This document shows, in pieces, positions 1 to 5,738 of a DNA stretch of 5,764 nucleotides. The stretch is taken from the NCBI GenBank assembly GCA_030149815.1, contig JASLHI010000056.1:1-5764 (forward strand). The letters are read 5' to 3'. Below the pieces are notes generated by a model, which did no database searches, was not told where the DNA came from, and saw nothing but the letters and a program-made list of their open reading frames with translations. The position numbers were made by a program, and so were the translations under genes. Position 1 is the first letter of the stretch. Each line of letters begins with the position of its first letter. Source of the stretch: Aquirhabdus sp. GTDB lineage: Bacteria; Pseudomonadota; Gammaproteobacteria; Pseudomonadales; Moraxellaceae.

Positions 1-96
1 CGCTTCTTTGATCTGAGTCAGGTAACGCTCGACCATGCCAACAACTTGATCGCTTTGGTCTGGATGAACCAGCAATACGATTTCGTAGTGACGCAT
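1..96 (-). CDS. rpsF: 30S ribosomal protein bS6, N-terminal 32 residues (cut by window edge)
   Basis: This is the start of small-subunit ribosomal protein bS6, which binds 16S rRNA together with bS18 in the platform of the 30S subunit. The translation begins MRHYEIVLLVHPDQSDQVVG and continues to KEA at the window edge. The opening MRHYEIV and the HPDQS stretch are near-identical to the E. coli protein from memory, and the variant strongly resembles Acinetobacter. The family is usually about 95-135 residues, so roughly the first quarter is present; the rest lies beyond position 1. The ATG at 96-94 has a good Shine-Dalgarno AAGGAG at 108-103, six bases upstream. In gammaproteobacteria rpsF is normally followed by rpsR and rplI, which I infer but cannot see. 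A strong promoter and a long leader precede it. Confidence 0.97.
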   Translation of the reverse strand, partial: MRHYEIVLLVHPDQSDQVVGMVERYLTQIKEA

Positions 97-213
97 GTAT
101 AGCTCCTTACGGTTTGGACAGCCCCTATCTAATCTATAAGAGATAGAAGCAAGGAGGCACGCAAAAAAGATGTTCATTAAAAACAATAAATCATGCGTGA
201 TCGCAAAAGCGAA
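97..213 (-). promoter_or_regulatory. rpsF 5' leader, candidate S6:S18 autoregulatory element
   Basis: From the predicted start near 213 to the rpsF ATG the mRNA has about 117 untranslated bases. Near its 3' end, AUAG (128-125) can pair with CUAU (102-99), CU with AG, and CC with GG. This folds the AAGGAG ribosome site (108-103) into a hairpin whose loop carries CCG (112-110). An exposed CCG beside the ribosome site is a hallmark of the S6:S18-binding motif described for rpsF leaders in many bacteria. Upstream, CUAUCU (146-141) pairs perfectly with AGAUAG (130-125), which would compete for the same AUAG bases. Further up, UCGC-UUUU-GCGA (212-201) forms a small hairpin. The pairings were read by eye. 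The assignment to the known S6:S18 motif is inference and the helices are short. Confidence 0.45.
103..108 (-). promoter_or_regulatory. rpsF ribosome binding site
   Basis: The sequence AAGGAG on the minus strand lies six bases before the rpsF ATG at 96. It is the only good Shine-Dalgarno near the start and rules out the in-frame upstream ATG at 177, which has none. Confidence 0.85.
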
Positions 214-219
214 GCGCGG

Positions 220-248
220 ATTATACGAGGTTATGTCGATTTAGACAA
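220..248 (-). promoter_or_regulatory. sigma70-type promoter for rpsF
   Basis: On the minus strand a -35 box TTGTCT (248-243) is followed after exactly 17 bases by a perfect -10 box TATAAT (225-220). The bases right after the -10 are CCGCGC, a GC-rich discriminator typical of ribosomal promoters that are shut down by ppGpp and DksA in the stringent response. That regulation is inferred from the family pattern. The -35 box lies only 26 bases past the stop codon of the upstream RDD gene, with no terminator between, so some transcripts from that gene may also reach rpsF. Confidence 0.82.
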
Positions 249-274
249 GATTTTTAGGTGTTTACATACGTTAT

Positions 275-940
275 TCAGGTCTTTTTTTGCATGACGCTAA
301 TGTCCAATATTTGGTCATACCATGTAGGTAACGTCCCTTGCGCAAACGCGAGCCCAAATGGCAAAAATAAACCAAATAAGAGTAATGTGATCCCGATAAT
401 CTTGAGGAGAAAAATCATCAATAAAAATGATCCTTCTGGTTCGATTAACGAGAAATCCTGAAGATGGATTGGTGTGATGATTGGGTCAACAGCTAGCCAA
501 AAGATTAGACAAACCAATAATAATGGTAGACCTAAACATCGACTGACTAGACCGTGTAACCACAATTTTAGTACATCAAATGACCGATTCTTTGTATGTG
601 TTGGTTTTGAGGATCGAGTTGTTTTATAAATCCCATTGATCATTTGTCCTAGGCTTTGTCCGCGACGGATACAGAGTAAAAAATCGCTGACAAAGAATAG
701 AATAATAAAACTCATGGACCTTGAAAAGTTTGAACAAACCAGAACAAGAAAAGATCGTGCATCAATCGAAGCTTGTAAATGTAAAGCTGCCCATATCGAA
801 ATACAGAATAGCCAGACCCAAATTGTGCTATCCACAAAATGATCAATCAAACCCGCTCGTATGCGCTGATGCCGACTCGCTAGAGGTAGAGTACTCAACG
901 AATCGGGTAATCGAGGCGGTCGCTTCGGAGGGGAGTTCAT
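275..940 (-). CDS. divergent RDD-family membrane protein
   Basis: This is a 221-residue inner-membrane protein of the RDD family; its substrate is unknown. The three family landmarks are visible but degenerate. They are RIRAGLIDHFVD (about 26-37, with the Arg and first Asp), RRGQSLGQMINGIY (about 92-105, matching the usual G-Q-T-x-G-K block), and TLPTWYDQILDISV (about 203-216, where the usual HDRLAxTxVV is altered). Hydrophobic segments fall at about 36-54, 75-91, 134-151 and 172-200. The N-terminus is proline- and arginine-rich (MNSPPKRPPRLP) and probably cytoplasmic. The ATG lies one codon after the stop of the CNNM-type gene, in the same frame, with no convincing ribosome site. Translation is therefore probably coupled to that gene. 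Some RDD proteins have been reported as Na+/H+ antiporters, but nothing here proves transport. The product is much more divergent than the RDD protein at 2361-3188. Confidence 0.85.
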   Translation of the reverse strand: MNSPPKRPPRLPDSLSTLPLASRHQRIRAGLIDHFVDSTIWVWLFCISIWAALHLQASIDARSFLVLVCSNFSRSMSFIILFFVSDFLLCIRRGQSLGQMINGIYKTTRSSKPTHTKNRSFDVLKLWLHGLVSRCLGLPLLLVCLIFWLAVDPIITPIHLQDFSLIEPEGSFLLMIFLLKIIGITLLLFGLFLPFGLAFAQGTLPTWYDQILDISVMQKKT

Positions 941-943
941 GAA

Positions 944-2248
944 TTAATCTTGATCATCCACTTCTTCACGATGGATATGTGTTGCGAGAACTTTATCGAT
1001 ACGCTTACCGTCCATATCAACGATTTCAAACAACCAGCCAGCCCATTCAATTTTATCAGCAGTCTTGGGAATGCGCCCCAGTTGCATCATGATCAAACCT
1101 GAGAGTGTGTTATATAAACCACGCTCCTCTTCAGGTAAGTTTTTAATTCTTAAACGATCTTTTAAATCGTGGCTAGAAATTAAACCATCAAGTAACCACG
1201 AGCCATCGTCGCGTTGGATTGCGTAGGCATCTTCTTCATCATCTGTTTGGAATTCACCAGTAATTGCTTCAATGAGATCTTTAACCGTCACAATCCCTTG
1301 GATGTCGCCATATTCATCAACGACGAGCGCCATTTCTGTTTGAGAGCTACGGAGTAAATTCAGAAGCTCCATTCCATTCAGTGATTCTGGTACGTATAGA
1401 GGCGGCTCCATGAGTGCTTCTAAGTTTAGAGGTTCGCCTTTGAGTGCCTGTGTTAATACGCTTTTTGCCATGACAATACCCATGACGTCATTCACACTAT
1501 CACGACATACGGGGAATAGGGAAAACTCACTTCGCTCAATGATTTCAAGGACTTTTTCTATGCTGTCATCGACGGATAACCAAGTGACATCAAGGCGAGG
1601 AACCATAAGACTTGCGATTTTTCGATCATCGAGTCGAAATACGTTGCGTACCATTTGATGTTCTTGTTCATCAATCAGTCCACTTTGCGAACCTTCGACT
1701 AGAATAGCGTGAATCTCATCAGAGGTCATTTTAGGACCTTGTGTGTTTTTTACACCAATCAATCGCAATACGAAATAAGTTGAGCCTGATAGAAATCGTA
1801 CGATTGGAAGCATCACCGCAGTCAACCAAAGAACTGGGCGGGAGACGATGCGTGCAATTGCTTCTGGCGCAATTTGTCCCAACCGTTTAGGCCCAAGTTC
1901 GCCAATTACAATATTGACATAGGTTACAGTTGCGACGATTAAGGTTGTTGCGAGTGTGTGAGCACCAACTGGATGAATTCCTAAGTTGAGTAAAAAGGTG
2001 GCAACAGGTTCGGATAGAGCCGATTCTCCCAAAATACCACTGAGAATTGTGATGGTAGAAATCCCTATTTGCATGGTAGACATGAAGTCTGCAGGATTCT
2101 CAGCTAATTGTGCGGCGGCAATCGAACCTCGATCACCATCCTCAATTCTTTTTTGAAGACGCGCTTTGCGTGTACTTACGAGTGCCATTTCTGACATTGC
2201 AAACACACCATTTAAGACGATTAACAGAAATAAAATCAGAATCGTCAT
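944..2248 (-). CDS. CNNM/CorB-HlyC family membrane protein (DUF21, two CBS domains, CorC_HlyC domain)
   Basis: This 434-residue protein belongs to the family of bacterial CNNM homologues (CorB, YtfL/PaeA, often misnamed hemolysins). The order is: DUF21 transmembrane domain (about 1-165), with the signature SEMALVSTRKARLQ (19-32) and GELGPKRLGQIAPEAIA (116-132). Next is an acidic helical region SDEIHAILVEG...LIDEQEHQMV (176-200), then a CBS pair (about 214-333, starting MVPRLDV and including VVDEYGDIQGIVTVKDL). The CorC_HlyC domain follows at about 345-425 (GSWLLDGLI...FEIVDMDGKRID). From memory it resembles E. coli YtfL, now PaeA, a polyamine exporter; other relatives handle Mg2+ or Co2+, so the substrate is open. 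Length is normal and the protein appears intact. The ATG at 2248 lacks a well-placed Shine-Dalgarno and overlaps the stop of a five-codon ORF that has one. Downstream it is followed after three bases by an RDD gene. Confidence 0.95.
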   Translation of the reverse strand: MTILILFLLIVLNGVFAMSEMALVSTRKARLQKRIEDGDRGSIAAAQLAENPADFMSTMQIGISTITILSGILGESALSEPVATFLLNLGIHPVGAHTLATTLIVATVTYVNIVIGELGPKRLGQIAPEAIARIVSRPVLWLTAVMLPIVRFLSGSTYFVLRLIGVKNTQGPKMTSDEIHAILVEGSQSGLIDEQEHQMVRNVFRLDDRKIASLMVPRLDVTWLSVDDSIEKVLEIIERSEFSLFPVCRDSVNDVMGIVMAKSVLTQALKGEPLNLEALMEPPLYVPESLNGMELLNLLRSSQTEMALVVDEYGDIQGIVTVKDLIEAITGEFQTDDEEDAYAIQRDDGSWLLDGLISSHDLKDRLRIKNLPEEERGLYNTLSGLIMMQLGRIPKTADKIEWAGWLFEIVDMDGKRIDKVLATHIHREEVDDQD

Positions 2249-2262
2249 ACGACCGCCATCAT
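2245..2262 (-). other. five-codon mini-ORF coupled to the CNNM-type gene
   Basis: Two adjacent ATG codons (2262 and 2259) open a tiny frame encoding MMAVV. Its TGA stop overlaps the ATG of the CNNM-type gene as ATGA. The only good Shine-Dalgarno in the area, AAGGA at 2278-2274, is 11 bases from this mini-ORF but 25 bases from the main start. This suggests that ribosomes load at the mini-ORF and reinitiate on the main gene. It is too short to be a gene in its own right. A sequencing indel that separates an original longer N-terminus is possible but less likely, because the main ORF already starts with a family-typical hydrophobic segment. Confidence 0.4.
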
Positions 2263-2273
2263 TTTAGTATTTA

Positions 2274-2278
2274 TCCTT
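2274..2278 (-). promoter_or_regulatory. Shine-Dalgarno upstream of mini-ORF and CNNM-type gene
   Basis: AAGGA on the minus strand is the best ribosome-binding match before the CNNM-type gene. Its spacing fits the mini-ORF ATG at 2262 and not the annotated ATG at 2248. A weaker GGCGG lies closer to 2248 and could serve it directly. Confidence 0.5.
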
Positions 2279-2304
2279 CGCTATAAAATTGCGTACTATC
2301 GAGC

Positions 2305-2334
2305 AATATACAACCGTGTATTTTGCACGAACAA
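2305..2334 (-). promoter_or_regulatory. candidate promoter for the CNNM-RDD pair
   Basis: On the minus strand TTGTTC (2334-2329) and TATATT (2310-2305) are separated by 18 bases. Each matches the sigma70 consensus in four or five of six positions. The site lies in the 112-base gap before the CNNM-type gene and would give a short leader. Such matches are common in AT-rich DNA, so this is only a candidate. Confidence 0.4.
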
Positions 2335-2336
2335 TC

Positions 2337-2361
2337 ATCTCATTTGTGTGACAAAAGAGAT
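2337..2361. repeat. 25-bp imperfect palindrome abutting the stop of the GYF_2-RDD gene
   Basis: The plus strand reads ATCTC, a mismatched A, TTTGT, a GTG centre, ACAAA, a mismatched A, then GAGAT. The arms match over 5+5 bases around a single symmetric mismatch. It begins at the first base of the plus-strand complement of the upstream gene's stop codon and ends just before the candidate -35 box at 2334. As RNA it would form a weak hairpin with no U-tract after it, so it is a poor intrinsic terminator. A dimeric repressor operator for the CNNM-RDD pair is the alternative. Confidence 0.5.
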
Positions 2362-3188
2362 TACGATTTCGGTTTTTCAAGTTGTATTGGTTCAGCGTTG
2401 ACGACGACTGTTTTTGCAAGACGATCATGAAGTGTGCGATTGTTTTTAGTAAATAAAAAAATAAAGTCTACAAAAAATAATAATGAGCTAACGAGATTGT
2501 AGCCAATGTATTTCACTAAAACTGAGCGAAGTAAAACACTGCGTAAAGCTGTTGTTTTTCGACCACTAGTTTCATCGACAATTCTAATGCTGAGTAATAT
2601 TTTACCAATGGTTTGACCGCGTGATGCGATTAATGTCATTTGTAAAATCATCAGAACGAGTACGAGTAAACCAACCGTGGTGAGTGTTGTCTGTGGGATA
2701 CTTGCAGAGATGACTTTGAATATCTGGATGCTATCTTGTTGAGTATTCGACGTCAGTGTATTCAACTCTGATTGAAACGTGGCATTAAGTTTGGTAATGC
2801 TATCTACTGTCATTGTTGAAAAAAAACCGATGCCCATCACCATATTTAACAATACGTAATCGATAAGCGCGGCACTAATCCGACGACCAATATGCGCAAG
2901 GCTCGTGCCATTCGCCAATTTTTCATTCTTCGTTAGTCTATCGCTGAGCACTGTAATAGAAGCAGATGTTTTAAATGGTGCGGTCATTGGCGATGTCGAT
3001 GAATTAGATGGGTTATAGACCATCTTGCCGCCCGTGAGTTGTCCAAGTGGTAGCCATGTTTCCATGCCTTCGTGCCATGCAAGATCTGTCAAAACGATTT
3101 GAGTATTGGCAAGCATCGCATTGACTTGCTCAAGTGTGTAAGGACCAGCCTGTTCGTTATTACGAGCTAGGTAGATTTGCATATTCAT
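2361..3188 (-). CDS. GYF_2 domain-RDD family membrane protein
   Basis: This 275-residue protein has a soluble N-terminal GYF_2 (DUF4339) domain, about residues 4-53. It shows the typical GPYT turn at 15-18 and the two conserved tryptophans at 38 and 45 (AWHEGMETWLPL). A Ser/Thr-rich linker (about 60-80) follows. The RDD membrane domain (about 97-264) carries all its landmarks: HIGRRISAALIDY (99-111), SRGQTIGKILLSIRIVDE (189-206) and RTLHDRLAKTVVV (251-263). Hydrophobic segments lie at about 104-125, 168-188 and 224-247. GYF_2 domains are thought to bind proline-rich partners or act in protein contacts; the RDD part may be a transporter or scaffold. The partner and substrate are unknown. The first ATG (3188) has a weak AGG five bases upstream, and a second ATG lies two codons later, so the exact start is slightly uncertain. 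It sits between the ppsA terminator and the CNNM-type gene. Confidence 0.93.
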   Translation of the reverse strand: MNMQIYLARNNEQAGPYTLEQVNAMLANTQIVLTDLAWHEGMETWLPLGQLTGGKMVYNPSNSSTSPMTAPFKTSASITVLSDRLTKNEKLANGTSLAHIGRRISAALIDYVLLNMVMGIGFFSTMTVDSITKLNATFQSELNTLTSNTQQDSIQIFKVISASIPQTTLTTVGLLVLVLMILQMTLIASRGQTIGKILLSIRIVDETSGRKTTALRSVLLRSVLVKYIGYNLVSSLLFFVDFIFLFTKNNRTLHDRLAKTVVVNAEPIQLEKPKS

Positions 3189-3228
3189 TTGCGCCTGGTT
3201 TTAAGTCTGCATTAATTACTAAGGCATT

Positions 3229-3257
3229 ATTCTACGATGATTTATGTGATATGTAAT
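3229..3257 (-). promoter_or_regulatory. candidate promoter for the GYF_2-RDD gene
   Basis: On the minus strand ATTACA (3257-3252), a 17-base spacer and TAGAAT (3234-3229) match the sigma70 -35 and -10 boxes in four and five of six positions. The site lies just downstream of the ppsA terminator, where a new promoter is needed. It would give a leader of about 35 bases. Confidence 0.5.
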
Positions 3258-3260
3258 GAA

Positions 3261-3288
3261 CAAAAAGCTCGCATATACGAGCTTTTTG
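3261..3288 (-). terminator. Rho-independent terminator of ppsA
   Basis: An 11-bp perfect stem, CAAAAAGCTCG paired with CGAGCTTTTTG, closes a six-base loop. It begins 27 bases past the ppsA stop codon. The descending arm ends in a run of five T on the minus strand. Because the opposite arm carries a matching run of A, the structure could also stop transcription arriving from the other direction. Confidence 0.9.
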
Positions 3289-3315
3289 TAAGGGTTTCTT
3301 TAATCAATCAAAAGC

Positions 3316-5697
3316 TTATTTCTTTAAACCAGTTTGATTTTGTGCCAAGAAGAACCAAGTATCGAGTACTGAATCAGGGTTTAATGATACAGAGTCAATA
3401 CCTTGTTCCATGAGCCACAAAGCCAAATCAGGATGATCTGATGGGCCTTGACCACATATTCCAATATATTTTCCAGCTTTGCGACATGCTGAGATTGCCA
3501 TGGATAATAATGCTTTAACAGCATCATCACGTTCATCAAAAAGATGAGAGACGATGCCAGAATCACGATCCAAACCAAGTGTCAGCTGAGTTAAGTCATT
3601 TGAACCAATTGAGAAGCCATCGAAATGTTCTAAGAATTGATCAGCAAGTAGTGCGTTAGTTGGCAACTCGCACATCATGATGACGCGTAAACCGTTTTCG
3701 CCACGACGTAAACCATTTTGTGCAAGCAATTCAATAACACGAGCAGCTTCGCCCACGGTGCGAACAAATGGAATCATAATTTCGACGTTAGTTAGCCCCA
3801 TTTCTTCACGAACTTTTTTCAGCGCACGACATTCGAGTTCGAAACAATCACGGAAGTTATCGGATACATAACGACTTGCGCCACGGAAACCGAGCATTGG
3901 ATTTTCTTCTTCAGGCTCGTATAGTTTTCCGCCGATTAAATTTGCGTATTCATTCGATTTGAAGTCTGACATCCGCACGATGACAGGCTTGCCTGCAAAT
4001 GAAACCGCTAGAGTCGAGATCCCTTCAACAAGTTTTTCGACAAAGAAATCAACTGGTGTTGCATAACCCGCAGTACGCGCAAGCACGGCTGCACGTGTTT
4101 CGCGTGGGAGGCTGTCGATGTTGATCAATGCTTTTGGATGCACACCAATCATACGGTTAATAATGAATTCTAGACGTGCTAAACCCACACCTTGGTTTGG
4201 AATTTGAGCGAAGTCGAATGCACGATCAGGATTACCCACATTCATCATAATTTTGAATGAGAGCGGTGGCATTGAGTCGATAGAGTTCTTTTGAACTTCA
4301 AAATCTAAAGCACCTTCGTAGATGTAACCCGTATCACCTTCAGCACATGATGCAGTAACTTCGCTACCATCAACCAATACTTCAGTAGCATTACCACAAC
4401 CGACAATTGCAGGCACGCCGAGTTCACGCGCAATAATTGCTGCGTGACATGTGCGACCGCCGCGATTGGTAATGATTGCAGACGCGCGTTTCATGACGGG
4501 TTCCCAATCTGGATCGGTCATGTCAGAAACCAAAACATCGCCGTTTTGCAGTGTGTCCATTTCTTTGATTGAATTGATGATACGTACACGACCTGAGCCA
4601 ATGCGTTGACCAATTGAGCGGCCTTCACAGAGAACAGTGCCTTTTTGTTTGAGCAAATAGCGCTCCATCGTACCGACATTCTGACGGCTCTTGACTGTTT
4701 CTGGGCGAGCTTGAACGATGTAAATCTTGCCATCGTCGCCATCTTTGGCCCACTCGATGTCCATTGGCGATTGATAATGTTTTTCAATAATCAGGGCTTG
4801 TTTTGCAAGTTCCACTAGCTCTTGATCATTCAGAGAAAACTTGAGACGGTCAGATTTGTCGACATCAACGACAACAGTAGAATGTCCTGTAACGCCACTG
4901 TCGCCATAGATCATTTTTTGATGTTTGCTGCCTAGATTACGACGCACAATTGCATGTTTACCTTGCTCAAGTAGCGGCTTGGAAACGTAGAATTCATCAG
5001 GATTCACCGCACCTTGAACAACAGTCTCACCCAAGCCGTAAGCAGCTGTGATGAAGACCACATCGCGGAAACCAGATTCTGTATCGAGTGTAAACATTAC
5101 ACCAGCCGCACCTGTTTCACTGCGAACCATGCGTTGAATGCCAGCAGAGAGCGCAACACCTTGGTGCGCGTAACCTTGATGGACGCGATAAGCAATTGCG
5201 CGATCATTAAATAGCGATGCAAAAACTTCTTTAATCGCAACGAGTACGTTATCAATGCCACGGATGTTGAGGAAAGTTTCTTGTTGTCCTGCAAAAGATG
5301 CATCTGGGAGATCTTCTGCGGTTGCGCTTGAGCGAACTGCAACTGCAATATTTGGATTTCCAGCGGAGAGCTCTGTAAACGCCTTGCGCACATCGTGCTC
5401 TAATTCTGGAGTTAGCGGAGTTTCGATAATCCATTGACGAATTTGCGCGCCTGTCTTAATTAATGCTTGTACATTATCGACGTTGAGATCATTCAATGCA
5501 GCTTGGATGCGTGCATTCAAACCACTTTGTTCTAAAAAATCACGGAATGCTTGTGCAGTTGTTGCAAACCCGCCTGGAACACTGACGCCAGCACCAGAAA
5601 GATGGCTGATCATTTCACCTAAAGACGCATTTTTGCCGCCAACTCGGTCAATATCATGTTTGCCAAGTTTGGCGAGGTCTACTACACGTGCTTCCAA
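3316..5697 (-). CDS. ppsA: phosphoenolpyruvate synthase (pyruvate, water dikinase)
   Basis: This cytoplasmic enzyme makes phosphoenolpyruvate from pyruvate, ATP and water, giving AMP and phosphate, for gluconeogenesis from lactate, pyruvate or acetate-derived carbon. With the TTG start at 5697 it has 793 residues, as expected against 792 in E. coli. The N-terminal ATP-grasp domain (about 10-335) shows RVGGKNASLGEM and AVRSSATAEDLPDASFAGQQ. The swivelling phosphohistidine domain carries TNRGGRTCHAAIIARELG, with the catalytic His at about 418. The C-terminal PEP/pyruvate barrel (about 480-780) shows GLARLEFIINRMIGVHP, EIMIPFVRT, SIGSNDLTQLTLGLDRDSG and GICGQGPSDH, with the catalytic Cys at about 748. 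No key residue is missing. I prefer TTG 5697 because GGGAG lies eight bases upstream. An extended frame opens at TTG 5712 (798 residues) but has no ribosome site. The gene is transcribed alone, as shown by its terminator. A divergent ppsR regulator often lies nearby but is not seen here. Confidence 0.98.
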   Translation of the reverse strand: MEARVVDLAKLGKHDIDRVGGKNASLGEMISHLSGAGVSVPGGFATTAQAFRDFLEQSGLNARIQAALNDLNVDNVQALIKTGAQIRQWIIETPLTPELEHDVRKAFTELSAGNPNIAVAVRSSATAEDLPDASFAGQQETFLNIRGIDNVLVAIKEVFASLFNDRAIAYRVHQGYAHQGVALSAGIQRMVRSETGAAGVMFTLDTESGFRDVVFITAAYGLGETVVQGAVNPDEFYVSKPLLEQGKHAIVRRNLGSKHQKMIYGDSGVTGHSTVVVDVDKSDRLKFSLNDQELVELAKQALIIEKHYQSPMDIEWAKDGDDGKIYIVQARPETVKSRQNVGTMERYLLKQKGTVLCEGRSIGQRIGSGRVRIINSIKEMDTLQNGDVLVSDMTDPDWEPVMKRASAIITNRGGRTCHAAIIARELGVPAIVGCGNATEVLVDGSEVTASCAEGDTGYIYEGALDFEVQKNSIDSMPPLSFKIMMNVGNPDRAFDFAQIPNQGVGLARLEFIINRMIGVHPKALINIDSLPRETRAAVLARTAGYATPVDFFVEKLVEGISTLAVSFAGKPVIVRMSDFKSNEYANLIGGKLYEPEEENPMLGFRGASRYVSDNFRDCFELECRALKKVREEMGLTNVEIMIPFVRTVGEAARVIELLAQNGLRRGENGLRVIMMCELPTNALLADQFLEHFDGFSIGSNDLTQLTLGLDRDSGIVSHLFDERDDAVKALLSMAISACRKAGKYIGICGQGPSDHPDLALWLMEQGIDSVSLNPDSVLDTWFFLAQNQTGLKK

Positions 5698-5705
5698 GAT
5701 CGTAA

Positions 5706-5710
5706 CTCCC
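5706..5710 (-). promoter_or_regulatory. ppsA ribosome binding site that decides the TTG start
   Basis: GGGAG on the minus strand ends eight bases before the TTG at 5697. It is the only good Shine-Dalgarno near the front of the ppsA frame. It lies inside the extended frame that starts at 5712, which argues against that longer start. Confidence 0.75.
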
Positions 5711-5720
5711 AAGTTAGTTT

Positions 5721-5738
5721 TAGCAGATGATGCTGCTA
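5721..5738. repeat. perfect inverted repeat upstream of ppsA
   Basis: TAGCAG, a six-base centre ATGATG, and CTGCTA form a perfect 6-bp inverted repeat 23 bases before the ppsA start. It overlaps a weak extended -10-like stretch (minus strand TGC then TAAAAC, 5725-5717). It could be an operator or a leader hairpin. The window ends 26 bases further on, so the full promoter region cannot be judged. Confidence 0.4.

Noticed and set aside
94..177. In-frame ATG at 177 that would extend bS6 by 27 residues
   Set aside because: It has no ribosome site, the extension (MNIFFACLLASISYRL...) is unlike any bS6, and the AAGGAG before ATG 96 together with the family-typical MRHYEIV fixes the start.
177..194. 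Five-codon frame (MIYCF) in the rpsF leader
   Set aside because: No ribosome site precedes it and nothing suggests attenuation by a peptide; short frames of this size are expected by chance.
258..461. Plus-strand open frame of 67 codons opposite the RDD gene
   Set aside because: It lies antisense to the C-terminal half of a real RDD gene, resembles no known protein and has no ribosome site.
636..942. Two plus-strand frames opposite the RDD gene
   Set aside because: Both overlap the minus-strand RDD coding sequence and give lysine- and serine-rich translations with no domain signature.
926..947. Strong plus-strand Shine-Dalgarno (GGAGGGGAG) followed by ATG AAT TAA
   Set aside because: The frame has only two sense codons; the purine run is the complement of the RDD gene's proline codons.
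1410..1658. Plus-strand frame of 82 codons opposite the CNNM-type gene
   Set aside because: It mirrors the CBS coding region of a well-recognised gene and has no recognisable product.
3381..5437. Six further open frames on both strands inside ppsA
   Set aside because: All lie within the conserved ppsA coding sequence, in other frames, without ribosome sites or domain signatures.
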